This document shows positions 56,700-62,795 of a DNA stretch of 62,795 nt, in pieces; the first letter of the stretch is position 1; each line of letters starts with the position of its first letter. Both the position numbers and the translations under genes were made by a program. The notes under the pieces were generated by a model. The model was not told the origin of the DNA, searched no databases, and saw nothing but the letters and a program-made list of their open reading frames with translations. The DNA comes from a virus, in IMG/VR virus record IMGVR_UViG_3300027754_000090, positions 1 through 62,795 of that record. One strand, 5' to 3'.

Positions 56700-58064
56700 A
56701 TGAGTTATCCCAGAAATGTATTTTCCAATCGTGCAATGGATCGGCGAACTTTGCTGCGTGGAGTGGGAGCAGCCATGGCCATACCCTTACTGGATTCCAT
56801 GTCACCAGTGATAGCTGCTCAGCCAGCTGATACACGTCCAGTGAGACTGGCGTTCTGTTATGTGCCCAATGGTATCATCCCTGGCGACTGGCTGCCCAGC
56901 ACCACTGGTCAGAACTTTGACTTCCGCCCCACCATGCGCCCACTAAAAGCACATCGTGATGATATGTTGGTACTCAGCAACTTAGCTCAGCTAAATGGTC
57001 GCGCACTGGGTGACGGTGCTGGTGATCATGCGCGTGCGGGTGCCACATGGCTAACTGGAGTACATCCCAAGAAAACCGAAGGTGCAGATATTCTGGCTGG
57101 GATCTCAGCAGATCAGATTGCAGCCAGACATCACGAAAAACAAACTCAGTTCGGTTCACTGGAACTGGGCTTGGAAGAACCTTTTCTGGCTGGTGGTTGT
57201 GATTCTGGATACAGTTGTGCCTACACCAATACACTGTCCTGGCGTGGACCCACTATGCCCAATCCAGTACAGGTGAATCCTCGTGAAATCTTTGAACGGT
57301 TATTTGGTGACAGTGACACCACTGACCCCACTGCGAGACTGCATCGCATGGCACAGGACCGCAGTGTGCTGGACTTTGTTCGTGCTGATGCTTATAAATT
57401 GCGTACTGGTCTGGGAATACGTGATCAGCAAAAGCTGGAAGAATATCTGGCATCTGTGCGTGATATTGAGCGTCGTATTCAGAAAGCCGAACATCAAGCA
57501 GCCACCATAGCGATGCCCAGCATAGTTCGCCCAGTGGGCATTCCTGACAGCTTTGAAGATCACGCCAAAATCATGGCAGATCTCATGGTCATTGCCTTCC
57601 AGACCGACATGACCCGCGTCATCACTTTCATGATGGCTCGTGAAGGCAGCAACCGCAGCTACCGCGAAATAGGTATCAGCGATGGTCACCACTCAGTTAC
57701 TCACCACCAGAACGATCCTGAAAAGATTGCCAAGACCCAGAAGATCAACGAGCACCACGTCAAGAGCTTCGCTTATCTGGTGCAGCGCATGAAGGAAACG
57801 CAGGACGGCGATGCCAGCTTGCTGGACCGCACATTGTTGCTATATGGCAGCAGTATCCGCGAAGGCAACGTCCACGACCACCACGATCTTCCCCTGGTGC
57901 TGGTGGGCGGCAAGGCCACTGGCATACAGGGTGGACGACATATCCGATACAAGGATGAGACTCCCATGAACAACCTGCTGATCACTATGCTGGCTAAGTC
58001 AGGTGTTGCGGTGGAATCACTGGGTGACGCCAATGGTCATATTGATCAGCTGAGCGGAGTGTGA
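56700..58064 (+). CDS. DUF1552 family protein with Tat-type signal
   Basis: 454 residues, full family length. Twin-arginine-like signal DRRTLLRGVGAAMAIPLLDS (about 14-33). Then LAFCYVPNGIIPGDWLP, GDHARAGATWLTGVHPKKTE, SRSYREIG-like NRSYREIGISDGHHSVTHH, LLYGSSIREGNVHDHHDLPL, VLVGGKATGIQGGRHIR. DUF1552 belongs to an alkaline-phosphatase-like/DUF1501-related group, common in Planctomycetes, Verrucomicrobia and relatives beside DUF1592/DUF1588 genes. Host-derived by inference; its role in a phage is unknown. Late promoter and GAGGAG site. Confidence 0.88.
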   Translation: MSYPRNVFSNRAMDRRTLLRGVGAAMAIPLLDSMSPVIAAQPADTRPVRLAFCYVPNGIIPGDWLPSTTGQNFDFRPTMRPLKAHRDDMLVLSNLAQLNGRALGDGAGDHARAGATWLTGVHPKKTEGADILAGISADQIAARHHEKQTQFGSLELGLEEPFLAGGCDSGYSCAYTNTLSWRGPTMPNPVQVNPREIFERLFGDSDTTDPTARLHRMAQDRSVLDFVRADAYKLRTGLGIRDQQKLEEYLASVRDIERRIQKAEHQAATIAMPSIVRPVGIPDSFEDHAKIMADLMVIAFQTDMTRVITFMMAREGSNRSYREIGISDGHHSVTHHQNDPEKIAKTQKINEHHVKSFAYLVQRMKETQDGDASLLDRTLLLYGSSIREGNVHDHHDLPLVLVGGKATGIQGGRHIRYKDETPMNNLLITMLAKSGVAVESLGDANGHIDQLSGV

Positions 58065-58068
58065 TCAC

Positions 58069-58422
58069 ATGAGCAAGCTGTCAGATCTGATTTATCGCAC
58101 AGAAACTCGTGAGCTGACCCAGTGGGTGGCTGATATTCACATGGACACCACCGACGGCGAACATTATGTGCTCACGGCTGGCCCCAGGCTCAATGCTGGT
58201 CTTGCCCAGGTGGTCAGCAGCTCAGACATTGCTGAAATTTATATTACACTCAGCACGGAGTACTTGGTCACCAATCAGGGTAAAATATTACCCAGATCCC
58301 AAATTACTCAGACACAAGTGTTGAACCGTGCTGCGTTGACCAGCTGGAGTCGGCGTGTTTGGTTTAATTGGTACCCCAGTCGCTGGCGCAGAAATATTGA
58401 CAAGCCCAGTGATGTTTGCTAG
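58069..58422 (+). CDS. Unknown protein
   Basis: 117 residues, 4 nt after the DUF1552 gene. ETRELTQWVADIHMDTTDGE; C-terminus basic and Trp-rich (SWSRRVWFNWYPSRWRRN). No family recognised. The promoter of the following RNA overlaps its end. Confidence 0.58.
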   Translation: MSKLSDLIYRTETRELTQWVADIHMDTTDGEHYVLTAGPRLNAGLAQVVSSSDIAEIYITLSTEYLVTNQGKILPRSQITQTQVLNRAALTSWSRRVWFNWYPSRWRRNIDKPSDVC

Positions 58423-58425
58423 ACT
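58397..58425 (+). promoter_or_regulatory. Early-type promoter of the 396-nt RNA
   Basis: TTGACA (58397-58402), 17-bp spacer, TAGACT (58420-58425) preceded by TTTGC. The position 6 nt beyond the -10 is 58432, the first base of the RNA's closing stem. Confidence 0.82.
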
Positions 58426-58431
58426 AGTAAA

Positions 58432-58827
58432 GTGACAGGGTGGAGGTGGGCCTATAAGCAGCCATCCTTTAAAGAGTAGATGTTGGACTGTGATCAGCGT
58501 GTTGAGTAAGCTTGCCTTGTGGCTACAACGAAACCAGTGTTAATTCACTGGTGAATACAGCAGGGTCGGATAATGTTGTGTAACCCTTAATATTGGGCCC
58601 CCTGTAACCAATCAGACCCAAGAATAATCTGGGTTGACGCGGACATAATGAATTCGCGTTCCCCTGAGGGCACTGATAACAGATCATGGAGACGACCCGG
58701 CAGAAATACAGAATTAGCATCAAGACTGCGAACCGGAGAACCTAATTTTGATTTGATCTGACGACGAATCGTAGTTCATAGATAATTCTACCAGCATCTT
58801 TAAGCGTAACAGCACACACCCTGTCAC
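58432..58827 (+). ncRNA. Candidate large structured phage RNA (396 nt)
   Basis: An 11-bp closing stem pairs GTGACAGGGTG (58432-58442) with CACCCTGTCAC (58817-58827). Internal hairpins visible: CCAGTG-TTAATT-CACTGG, ACCCA-loop-TGGGT (near 58616), CGCG-loop-CGCG (near 58637), GATT-loop-AATC nested inside GAAC-loop-GTTC (near 58740-58785). No long reading frame; only a 15-codon GTG frame at the 5' end. It starts at the predicted promoter +1 and ends 7 nt before the phosphoesterase gene, so it could be a stand-alone RNA or a very long structured leader. I see no RNase P, tmRNA, group I intron, GOLLD or ROOL signature. Confidence 0.7.
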
Positions 58828-58834
58828 CTACAAA

Positions 58835-59380
58835 ATGAAACACTTTATTATATCGGATACTCACTTCAACCACACGAATATCATCAGATATTGTGATCGG
58901 CCGTTCAGCTCAGTATCTGCAATGAACGAGATGCTGATATACAACTGGAATGCCACAGTGGCACCAGATGACAATGTATGGCATCTGGGAGATATGGGAT
59001 TTGGTGATCTAACTGAATTTCGTCACCGGCTCAATGGCCACATACATTTGATCCAGGGCAATCATGACAACCATCGTACCTGGGGGACCTTTGAATTTGC
59101 CAGCAGACAGCCACATCAGTTACTGGACGCGGGCGGACTCAGAGTACTGTTGATTCATCATCCTATTCATCAGCCAGAGTATAAGTGTGTTGCACCCAAC
59201 CTGGATTATGATGTTTGTCTGTATGGTCATATTCATCAACGAGATCCAGGCTGGACCAGTGTGGGTGATCGTTGGTACCGTAATTGCAGTGTGGAGGTCA
59301 TGGATTATCGGCCACAACTGATCCAGGATGTACTGCAACCCAGACCCCTAAGTGACGACTCTGTCATTGTGATCAGCTGA
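58835..59380 (+). CDS. Metallophosphoesterase (calcineurin-like)
   Basis: 181 residues with all canonical motifs: IISDTHFNHTN (DxH), NVWHLGDMGFG (GD), IQGNHDNH (GNHD), LLIHHPIH (H) and LYGHIHQRD (GHxH). Phosphodiesterase or phosphatase, substrate unknown. It follows the 396-nt RNA by 7 nt and lacks a clear ribosome site, so expression may depend on the RNA. It has intact metal sites, unlike the 30596 protein. Confidence 0.9.
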   Translation: MKHFIISDTHFNHTNIIRYCDRPFSSVSAMNEMLIYNWNATVAPDDNVWHLGDMGFGDLTEFRHRLNGHIHLIQGNHDNHRTWGTFEFASRQPHQLLDAGGLRVLLIHHPIHQPEYKCVAPNLDYDVCLYGHIHQRDPGWTSVGDRWYRNCSVEVMDYRPQLIQDVLQPRPLSDDSVIVIS

Positions 59381-59420
59381 ATAAGTTGACCATACAGTGA
59401 CGCCCAGCACAAATCCAGTG

Positions 59421-59426
59421 TATACT
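59421..59426 (+). promoter_or_regulatory. -10 element TATACT, leaderless
   Basis: GTGTATACT, 6 nt (AGTGAA), ATG 59433; -35 region (GTGACG, 18-bp spacer) is weak. Confidence 0.62.
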
Positions 59427-59432
59427 AGTGAA

Positions 59433-60014
59433 ATGAAGACAATTACCTTACGCAGGGCGGCACAGTTACAGGGCGAACTGTCCAGAGAGAACACCGAATC
59501 AGACTTGACCGCCGTCGCAGTGATCAAAGTTAATGCAGCAGCTAATCCTGAGTCTGTGCTGACTGGCGCAGTAAAGGACTTTGAAGTCAAGTTTCAGCAA
59601 GCTCTGAATCTCATCAAGATTCAGTATGCCGTTCGTGAATCGGTGGCCAATGCCAATACCGCCACAGGCGTAGCTGGACTGCTTTCGCGGGATGCTGGGA
59701 TCAAAGCACAGATGACACTGATTGCCAAGATTTTATCTCAGCGTGATGATTGTCCCAACACCGCAGAATGGGTCAGCACTTATGACATCACAGTGGAACG
59801 CATGAAGAAAGCCGACAGCTTGTATGGTCATACTGACCAGATCAATGTTAGTGTGCTTAGCACTGATGATCGTGAGCGATTGACCAAGACCATGGCTAAT
59901 TTACGCCGTGAACGAAATATCATCAGTGATCAGTTGTTGGCCATTAATACCAACACCTATATCGATATCAATGACACAGATTGGACTGTGCTCCAGAATC
60001 TGGGGCTGGTCTAA
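59433..60014 (+). CDS. Unknown early protein
   Basis: 193 residues. Helical throughout (LRRAAQLQGELSRENTESDL; KDFEVKFQQALNLIKIQYAV), with a conserved-looking C-terminus RRERNIISDQLLAINTNTYI. Start chosen by the 6-nt rule. No family recognised. Confidence 0.62.
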   Translation: MKTITLRRAAQLQGELSRENTESDLTAVAVIKVNAAANPESVLTGAVKDFEVKFQQALNLIKIQYAVRESVANANTATGVAGLLSRDAGIKAQMTLIAKILSQRDDCPNTAEWVSTYDITVERMKKADSLYGHTDQINVSVLSTDDRERLTKTMANLRRERNIISDQLLAINTNTYIDINDTDWTVLQNLGLV

Positions 60015-60021
60015 TACATGC

Positions 60022-60199
60022 CACAGGGCAAACGCTGAGTGAAGATCTTTACTTACATGGTTAATAATAACCCAGGACTAAATGGCAGCAAAACTTTTTG
60101 CAGATTGGCTGGCCAGATCTCCCTGAGTTACTTATTGTTGCTGATTGTATATTGTTGGTTGTAGATTGTTTTGATCTTTCACACGGTGTTTGCCCTGTG
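60022..60199. ncRNA. Candidate structured RNA between convergent genes (178 nt)
   Basis: A 12-bp perfect closing stem CACAGGGCAAAC (60022-60033) / GTTTGCCCTGTG (60188-60199), extended by GTGAAGATC / GATCTTTCAC with one bulge, and an inner hairpin GCAAAA-CT-TTTTGC. No reading frame. Strand unknown since it lies between convergent genes. Confidence 0.55.
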
Positions 60200-60206
60200 C
60201 GTATGT

Positions 60207-60491
60207 TTATTCAGTATCTGAAAATTGATCAGGTTTAGATGATTTTCGGTTGTGTAGCTCTCGCATCATCAATACTGTCTTGAGTTTCATATTGAGCCGC
60301 AGCAGATCATTATCCAACATTCTGATACGGTCAATTAATCCAATGGTAACTTTGTTGGCCGCAGTGAGTGCAGGCTCAATGTCTTCAGTAGCCCAACGCC
60401 ATACATGGAAAATCATGTAGCCTACGCCCATGGCCGCAATGATAGGAAATCCATATTTGCCAACTAATTCCGAAATATCTTGAATATCCAT
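60207..60491 (-). CDS. Small membrane protein, holin-like (paralogue pair)
   Basis: 94 residues, minus strand. Membrane span about 13-33 (GFPIIAAMGVGYMIFHVWRW), then a coiled coil (IGLIDRIRMLDNDLLRLNMK). Same layout and similar N-terminus as the protein at 60524, so they are tandem paralogues. Holin or spanin-like role is a guess. Confidence 0.65.
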   Translation of the reverse strand: MDIQDISELVGKYGFPIIAAMGVGYMIFHVWRWATEDIEPALTAANKVTIGLIDRIRMLDNDLLRLNMKLKTVLMMRELHNRKSSKPDQFSDTE

Positions 60492-60523
60492 AGTGTACCC
60501 CCGTCAATCTGATTCAGTAAAAT

Positions 60524-60805
60524 CTAGTCTTTCCTGGCATCGGATTTTCCGTCAGAACGGGCAATACGATCCAGATCAGGTGTTACCCCCAGAGCACTGC
60601 TCATTAGGGTGTCGATTTTTATTACGTCATGGTTGATGGTTTTTACACGATTGTCCAGCGCGGTGATTAATCCGCTGAGCCCTCGAACACTGCTTTTGAC
60701 TCCTGCTAGGATAAATTTTAGTGTGAGGAATACAAAATATCCAGCAGCCAAGGCGGCAGCGATGGGAAAACCCACTTCGCCGATCAGCTTGAATATTTCT
60801 TCCAT
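60524..60805 (-). CDS. Small membrane protein, holin-like (paralogue pair)
   Basis: 93 residues, minus strand. Span about 12-33 (GFPIAAALAAGYFVFLTLKF), then a helical coiled coil (LITALDNRVKTINHDVIKID). GAGGA upstream and a TAAATA late box on the minus strand (about 60829-60824). First gene of a two-gene late unit with 60207. Confidence 0.67.
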   Translation of the reverse strand: MEEIFKLIGEVGFPIAAALAAGYFVFLTLKFILAGVKSSVRGLSGLITALDNRVKTINHDVIKIDTLMSSALGVTPDLDRIARSDGKSDARKD

Positions 60806-60887
60806 TTAGATATCCTCGGTAATATTTATCTTACGACCATACTAATAATAAGCACATGTTAACCCCAGCGATAAGTATGCGTACTGC

Positions 60888-62129
60888 ATGATCAACTTGA
60901 AATTCAGCATCATCACTCCCACCCACATTCGTAATAGTTTCTTATCTGAGCTGTATCTCAGTATACTGGCGCAGACTTATACCAATTGGCATTGGGTTAT
61001 CCTCCTCAACGGTGGTGCGGTCATTGACCAAGTACCTGCTGAAATCAGAGCTGATGCCAGAACAGAGATTCACATCACCACTGACACCAACAGCAATGTG
61101 GGACACATCAAGCGAGCAGCATTTCAGCTGGGCACTGGTGATGTACTGGTGGAAATGGATCACGATGATCTGCTGACACCAGATTGCTTGGCTGAGCTGA
61201 ATACGGCATTTCAGGATCCTGATGTAGGCTTTGTGTACAGTGATAATGCCAAGTATCACACTCAGGCTGAGTTTGAACCCTATGGAGCTTACTGGGGGTG
61301 GACACATCACAAACATCAGTGGCAGGACCATAGCCTGTATGTAATGGACAGCTTTGTGGCCAGCAGCCACAGTGTGGGGCAGATCTATTACGCACCAGAT
61401 CATGTCAGAGCCTGGAGAACCACAGTGTATCAGCAAGTGGGTGGGCATAATCCCGAGCTCAGCGTGTGTGATGATCAGGATCTGATAATCCGCACCTACT
61501 TACAAACCAGATTTGTTTATATTCCACAAGTACTGTACATCTATCGCATCACTGGCGACAACACCTGGCTGGCTCGCAATGAACAGATACAAACACTGAG
61601 TCAAGCAATATTTCGTCAGTATGCATGGCAACTGGCTGTGAGAGATGCTGAGCTGCGTGAGCTTATGATAGTGGATCTGGGTGGTGGCATTGACGCCAAG
61701 GCTGGCTGTGTGACTATTGACACCGCAGATGCTGATATCATTGCTGATCTCAATGCTGGTATTCCACTTCCGGATAACAGTGTGGGCGTGATCAATGCCA
61801 GTCATGTGCTGGAACATCTGCGAGATCCACTGTTTAGTATGCGAGAAATTCATCGTGTACTGGCTGATGGCGGCTGGGCTTTCATTGAAGTGCCCAGCAC
61901 TGATGGTCGTGGTGCGTGGCAGGATCCCACACATGTCAGCTACTGGAATCAGAACAGCTTTGGCTATTATACTCGCACAGACCGTGCCAGATATATTCGT
62001 AACACTGACATTCGTTTTCAAGAATTCAGACTGGAGACTCGGTGGTGGGAGGAAAATGTCGCGGTGGTGGATGCTTGGCTGGTGGCAGTGAAGTCGGATC
62101 AGCGTCGTCCTCACAAATTGACCATCTAG
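60888..62129 (+). CDS. Glycosyltransferase family 2 fused to SAM-dependent methyltransferase
   Basis: 413 residues. N-terminal GT2 domain (about 5-235): FSIITPTHIRNSFLSELYLS, LVEMDHDDLLTPDCL (the DxD), CDDQDLIIRTYL (catalytic Asp region). C-terminal Rossmann methyltransferase (about 260-405): MIVDLGGGIDAKAGCVTIDT, GVINASHVLEHLRDPLFSMR, GGWAFIEVPSTDGRG. May decorate phage DNA or a virion/host glycan. No promoter or clear ribosome site was identified. Confidence 0.87.
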   Translation: MINLKFSIITPTHIRNSFLSELYLSILAQTYTNWHWVILLNGGAVIDQVPAEIRADARTEIHITTDTNSNVGHIKRAAFQLGTGDVLVEMDHDDLLTPDCLAELNTAFQDPDVGFVYSDNAKYHTQAEFEPYGAYWGWTHHKHQWQDHSLYVMDSFVASSHSVGQIYYAPDHVRAWRTTVYQQVGGHNPELSVCDDQDLIIRTYLQTRFVYIPQVLYIYRITGDNTWLARNEQIQTLSQAIFRQYAWQLAVRDAELRELMIVDLGGGIDAKAGCVTIDTADADIIADLNAGIPLPDNSVGVINASHVLEHLRDPLFSMREIHRVLADGGWAFIEVPSTDGRGAWQDPTHVSYWNQNSFGYYTRTDRARYIRNTDIRFQEFRLETRWWEENVAVVDAWLVAVKSDQRRPHKLTI

Positions 62130-62138
62130 CGAGGGTGG

Positions 62139-62167
62139 TTGACATTATGATATCAGCGTGTTATCAT
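62139..62167 (+). promoter_or_regulatory. Early-type promoter
   Basis: TTGACA (62139-62144), 17-bp spacer, TATCAT (62162-62167); ATG 62175 is 7 nt downstream. Confidence 0.8.
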
Positions 62168-62174
62168 AAGTATT

Positions 62175-62324
62175 ATGATGAAGAAACCCATGTCTTTCAC
62201 GATCCCAGCCACAGATCACAGTAAAGTCCGCAGCGGAGTTCGTGCCACTCGTGTGATCGATCATCAGAAAACCCGTGAATCTCTGCCACGTAAAGCTAAA
62301 CACAAGAAACGTGAGGACTACTAG
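62175..62324 (+). CDS. Small basic protein (49 aa)
   Basis: MMKKPMSFTIPATDHSKVRS then Lys/Arg-rich LPRKAKHKKREDY. Basic and disordered-looking; early near-leaderless start. Confidence 0.58.
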   Translation: MMKKPMSFTIPATDHSKVRSGVRATRVIDHQKTRESLPRKAKHKKREDY

Positions 62325-62325
62325 T

Positions 62326-62484
62326 TTGGACAGTCTTACTGTTGAAGTGGTATATGATATGAACAGAGTCATGCACAGCATGATTCGCAAGAATTGTGAT
62401 CAAATCGAAGTCATGCGCCAGCAGATACTGGCACTGGAAAAACAAGTGGCGCAGTTGAATTCACAACTGACAGACACTGATTAG
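62326..62484 (+). CDS. Small coiled-coil protein
   Basis: 52 residues from TTG 62326 (ATG 62359 possible). Heptads in IEVMRQQILALEKQVAQLNS. End overlaps the next promoter. Confidence 0.52.
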   Translation: MDSLTVEVVYDMNRVMHSMIRKNCDQIEVMRQQILALEKQVAQLNSQLTDTD

Positions 62485-62499
62485 ACCATTTGCTATACT
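62471..62499 (+). promoter_or_regulatory. Early-type promoter for the last gene
   Basis: GACACTGATTAGACCATTTGC then TATACT (62494-62499), like the consensus copies; -35 is weak (CAGACA with 17-bp spacing). Confidence 0.68.
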
Positions 62500-62522
62500 G
62501 ATCAAGTGAGGTATTTAATAAG

Positions 62523-62795
62523 ATGATCGTCCGCGGATACACTATCGCAGCAGGTGCTCTCCTCATATGTGCAGACCTCAGGGGTGCAGACCTCAGGGGT
62601 GCAGACCTCAGGGGTGCAGACCTCAGGGGTGCAGACCTCAGTGGCACTGACCTCACTGGTGCAGAACTCACTGGTGCAGACCTCAGGGGTGCAGACCTCA
62701 GTGGCACTGACCTCACTGGTGCAGACCTCACTGGTGCAGAACTCAGGGGTGCAGAACTCGGTGTTGCAGACCTCAGGGGTGCAGACCTCAGGGGT
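62523..62795 (+). CDS. Pentapeptide-repeat protein (3' end outside window)
   Basis: At least 91 residues. Start MIVRGYTIAAGALLICADLR resembles the 39865 product and then runs in ADLRG/ADLSG/TDLTG units off the right edge. DNA shows the same 15-bp repeat; third family member in the window. Confidence 0.75.
   Translation, partial: MIVRGYTIAAGALLICADLRGADLRGADLRGADLRGADLSGTDLTGAELTGADLRGADLSGTDLTGADLTGAELRGAELGVADLRGADLRG

Noticed and set aside
58432-58827. RNase P RNA, tmRNA or group I intron for the 396-nt RNA
   Set aside because: None of the conserved core sequences that I know for these RNAs is visible; no flanking exons suggest splicing.
62411-62731. Minus-strand frame rich in RSAPLRSAP
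   Set aside because: It is the complement of the pentapeptide repeats; the plus strand has a promoter and start.

Overview
This window is a fragment of a large, lytic, T4-like (myovirus-type) phage genome. The evidence is: long collagen-like tail-fibre genes; a T4-type replication set (gp61-like primase, gp41-like DnaB helicase, gp30-like ATP ligase); a class Ia ribonucleotide reductase with glutaredoxin; a dCMP deaminase; and T4-type late promoters (TAAATA box). Genes are tightly packed with ATGA overlaps, and there are about 22 tRNA genes. No terminase, portal, capsid or DNA polymerase gene is in view, so this is a partial genome. It is open at the left end (inside a tail-fibre gene) and at the right end (inside a pentapeptide-repeat gene). 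The host cannot be read from the sequence. A phage-borne DUF1552 protein with a Tat signal hints at a host from groups rich in that family (Planctomycetes, Verrucomicrobia, Acidobacteria and relatives), but this is weak inference.

Layout. 1-2.6 kb: tail fibre. 2.7-7.1 kb: primase, helicase and a large homing-endonuclease-like gene. 7.1-13.3 kb: small virion-like and unknown proteins and a PD-(D/E)XK exonuclease. 13.3-18 kb: nrdA (fractured by a split intein around a homing endonuclease gene), nrdB, glutaredoxin. 18-22.8 kb: SleB-like lysin, one tRNA, small early genes, DNA ligase. 22.8-28.2 kb: tail fibre/adhesin genes and a membrane protein. 28.2-30.6 kb: host-like protein-quality genes (ClpX, ribosomal bS21, Hsp20, ClpS), with ClpP at 36.7 kb. 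30.6-36.1 kb: phosphoesterase, CHASE2-adenylate cyclase, UV-damage endonuclease. 36.1-37.8 kb: three minus-strand cationic Lys/Ala/Pro-rich proteins. 37.9-43.5 kb: many small genes, each with its own early promoter, including an alarmone-hydrolase-like HD protein and pentapeptide-repeat proteins. 43.6-46.1 kb: NAD salvage (NMN adenylyltransferase-Nudix and NAMPT). 46.4-55.5 kb: tRNAs and small genes. 55.6-62.8 kb: HNH nuclease, DUF1552 protein, a candidate 396-nt structured RNA, metallophosphoesterase, holin-like pair, glycosyltransferase-methyltransferase fusion, pentapeptide repeat.

Regulation. Two promoter classes are visible. Early-type promoters are sigma70-like: TTGACA, a 17-18 bp spacer, then TTTGCTATAAT/TATACT. 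Late-type promoters carry a TAAATA box. In about ten early genes the start codon lies exactly 6 nt after the -10 hexamer. In nine late genes it lies exactly 5 nt after TAAATA. This predicts leaderless mRNAs. The phage also carries an initiator tRNA-fMet, a bS21 homologue, many tRNAs and a PTH2-like protein, which together suggest that it reshapes translation initiation. This is the most interesting system-level signal in the window.

Other highlights are the fractured NrdA gene with an early-split intein, at least three unassigned structured RNAs with long closing stems, class-II-like tRNAs carrying unexpected anticodons, and an adenylate cyclase whose transition-state Asn and Arg look swapped.
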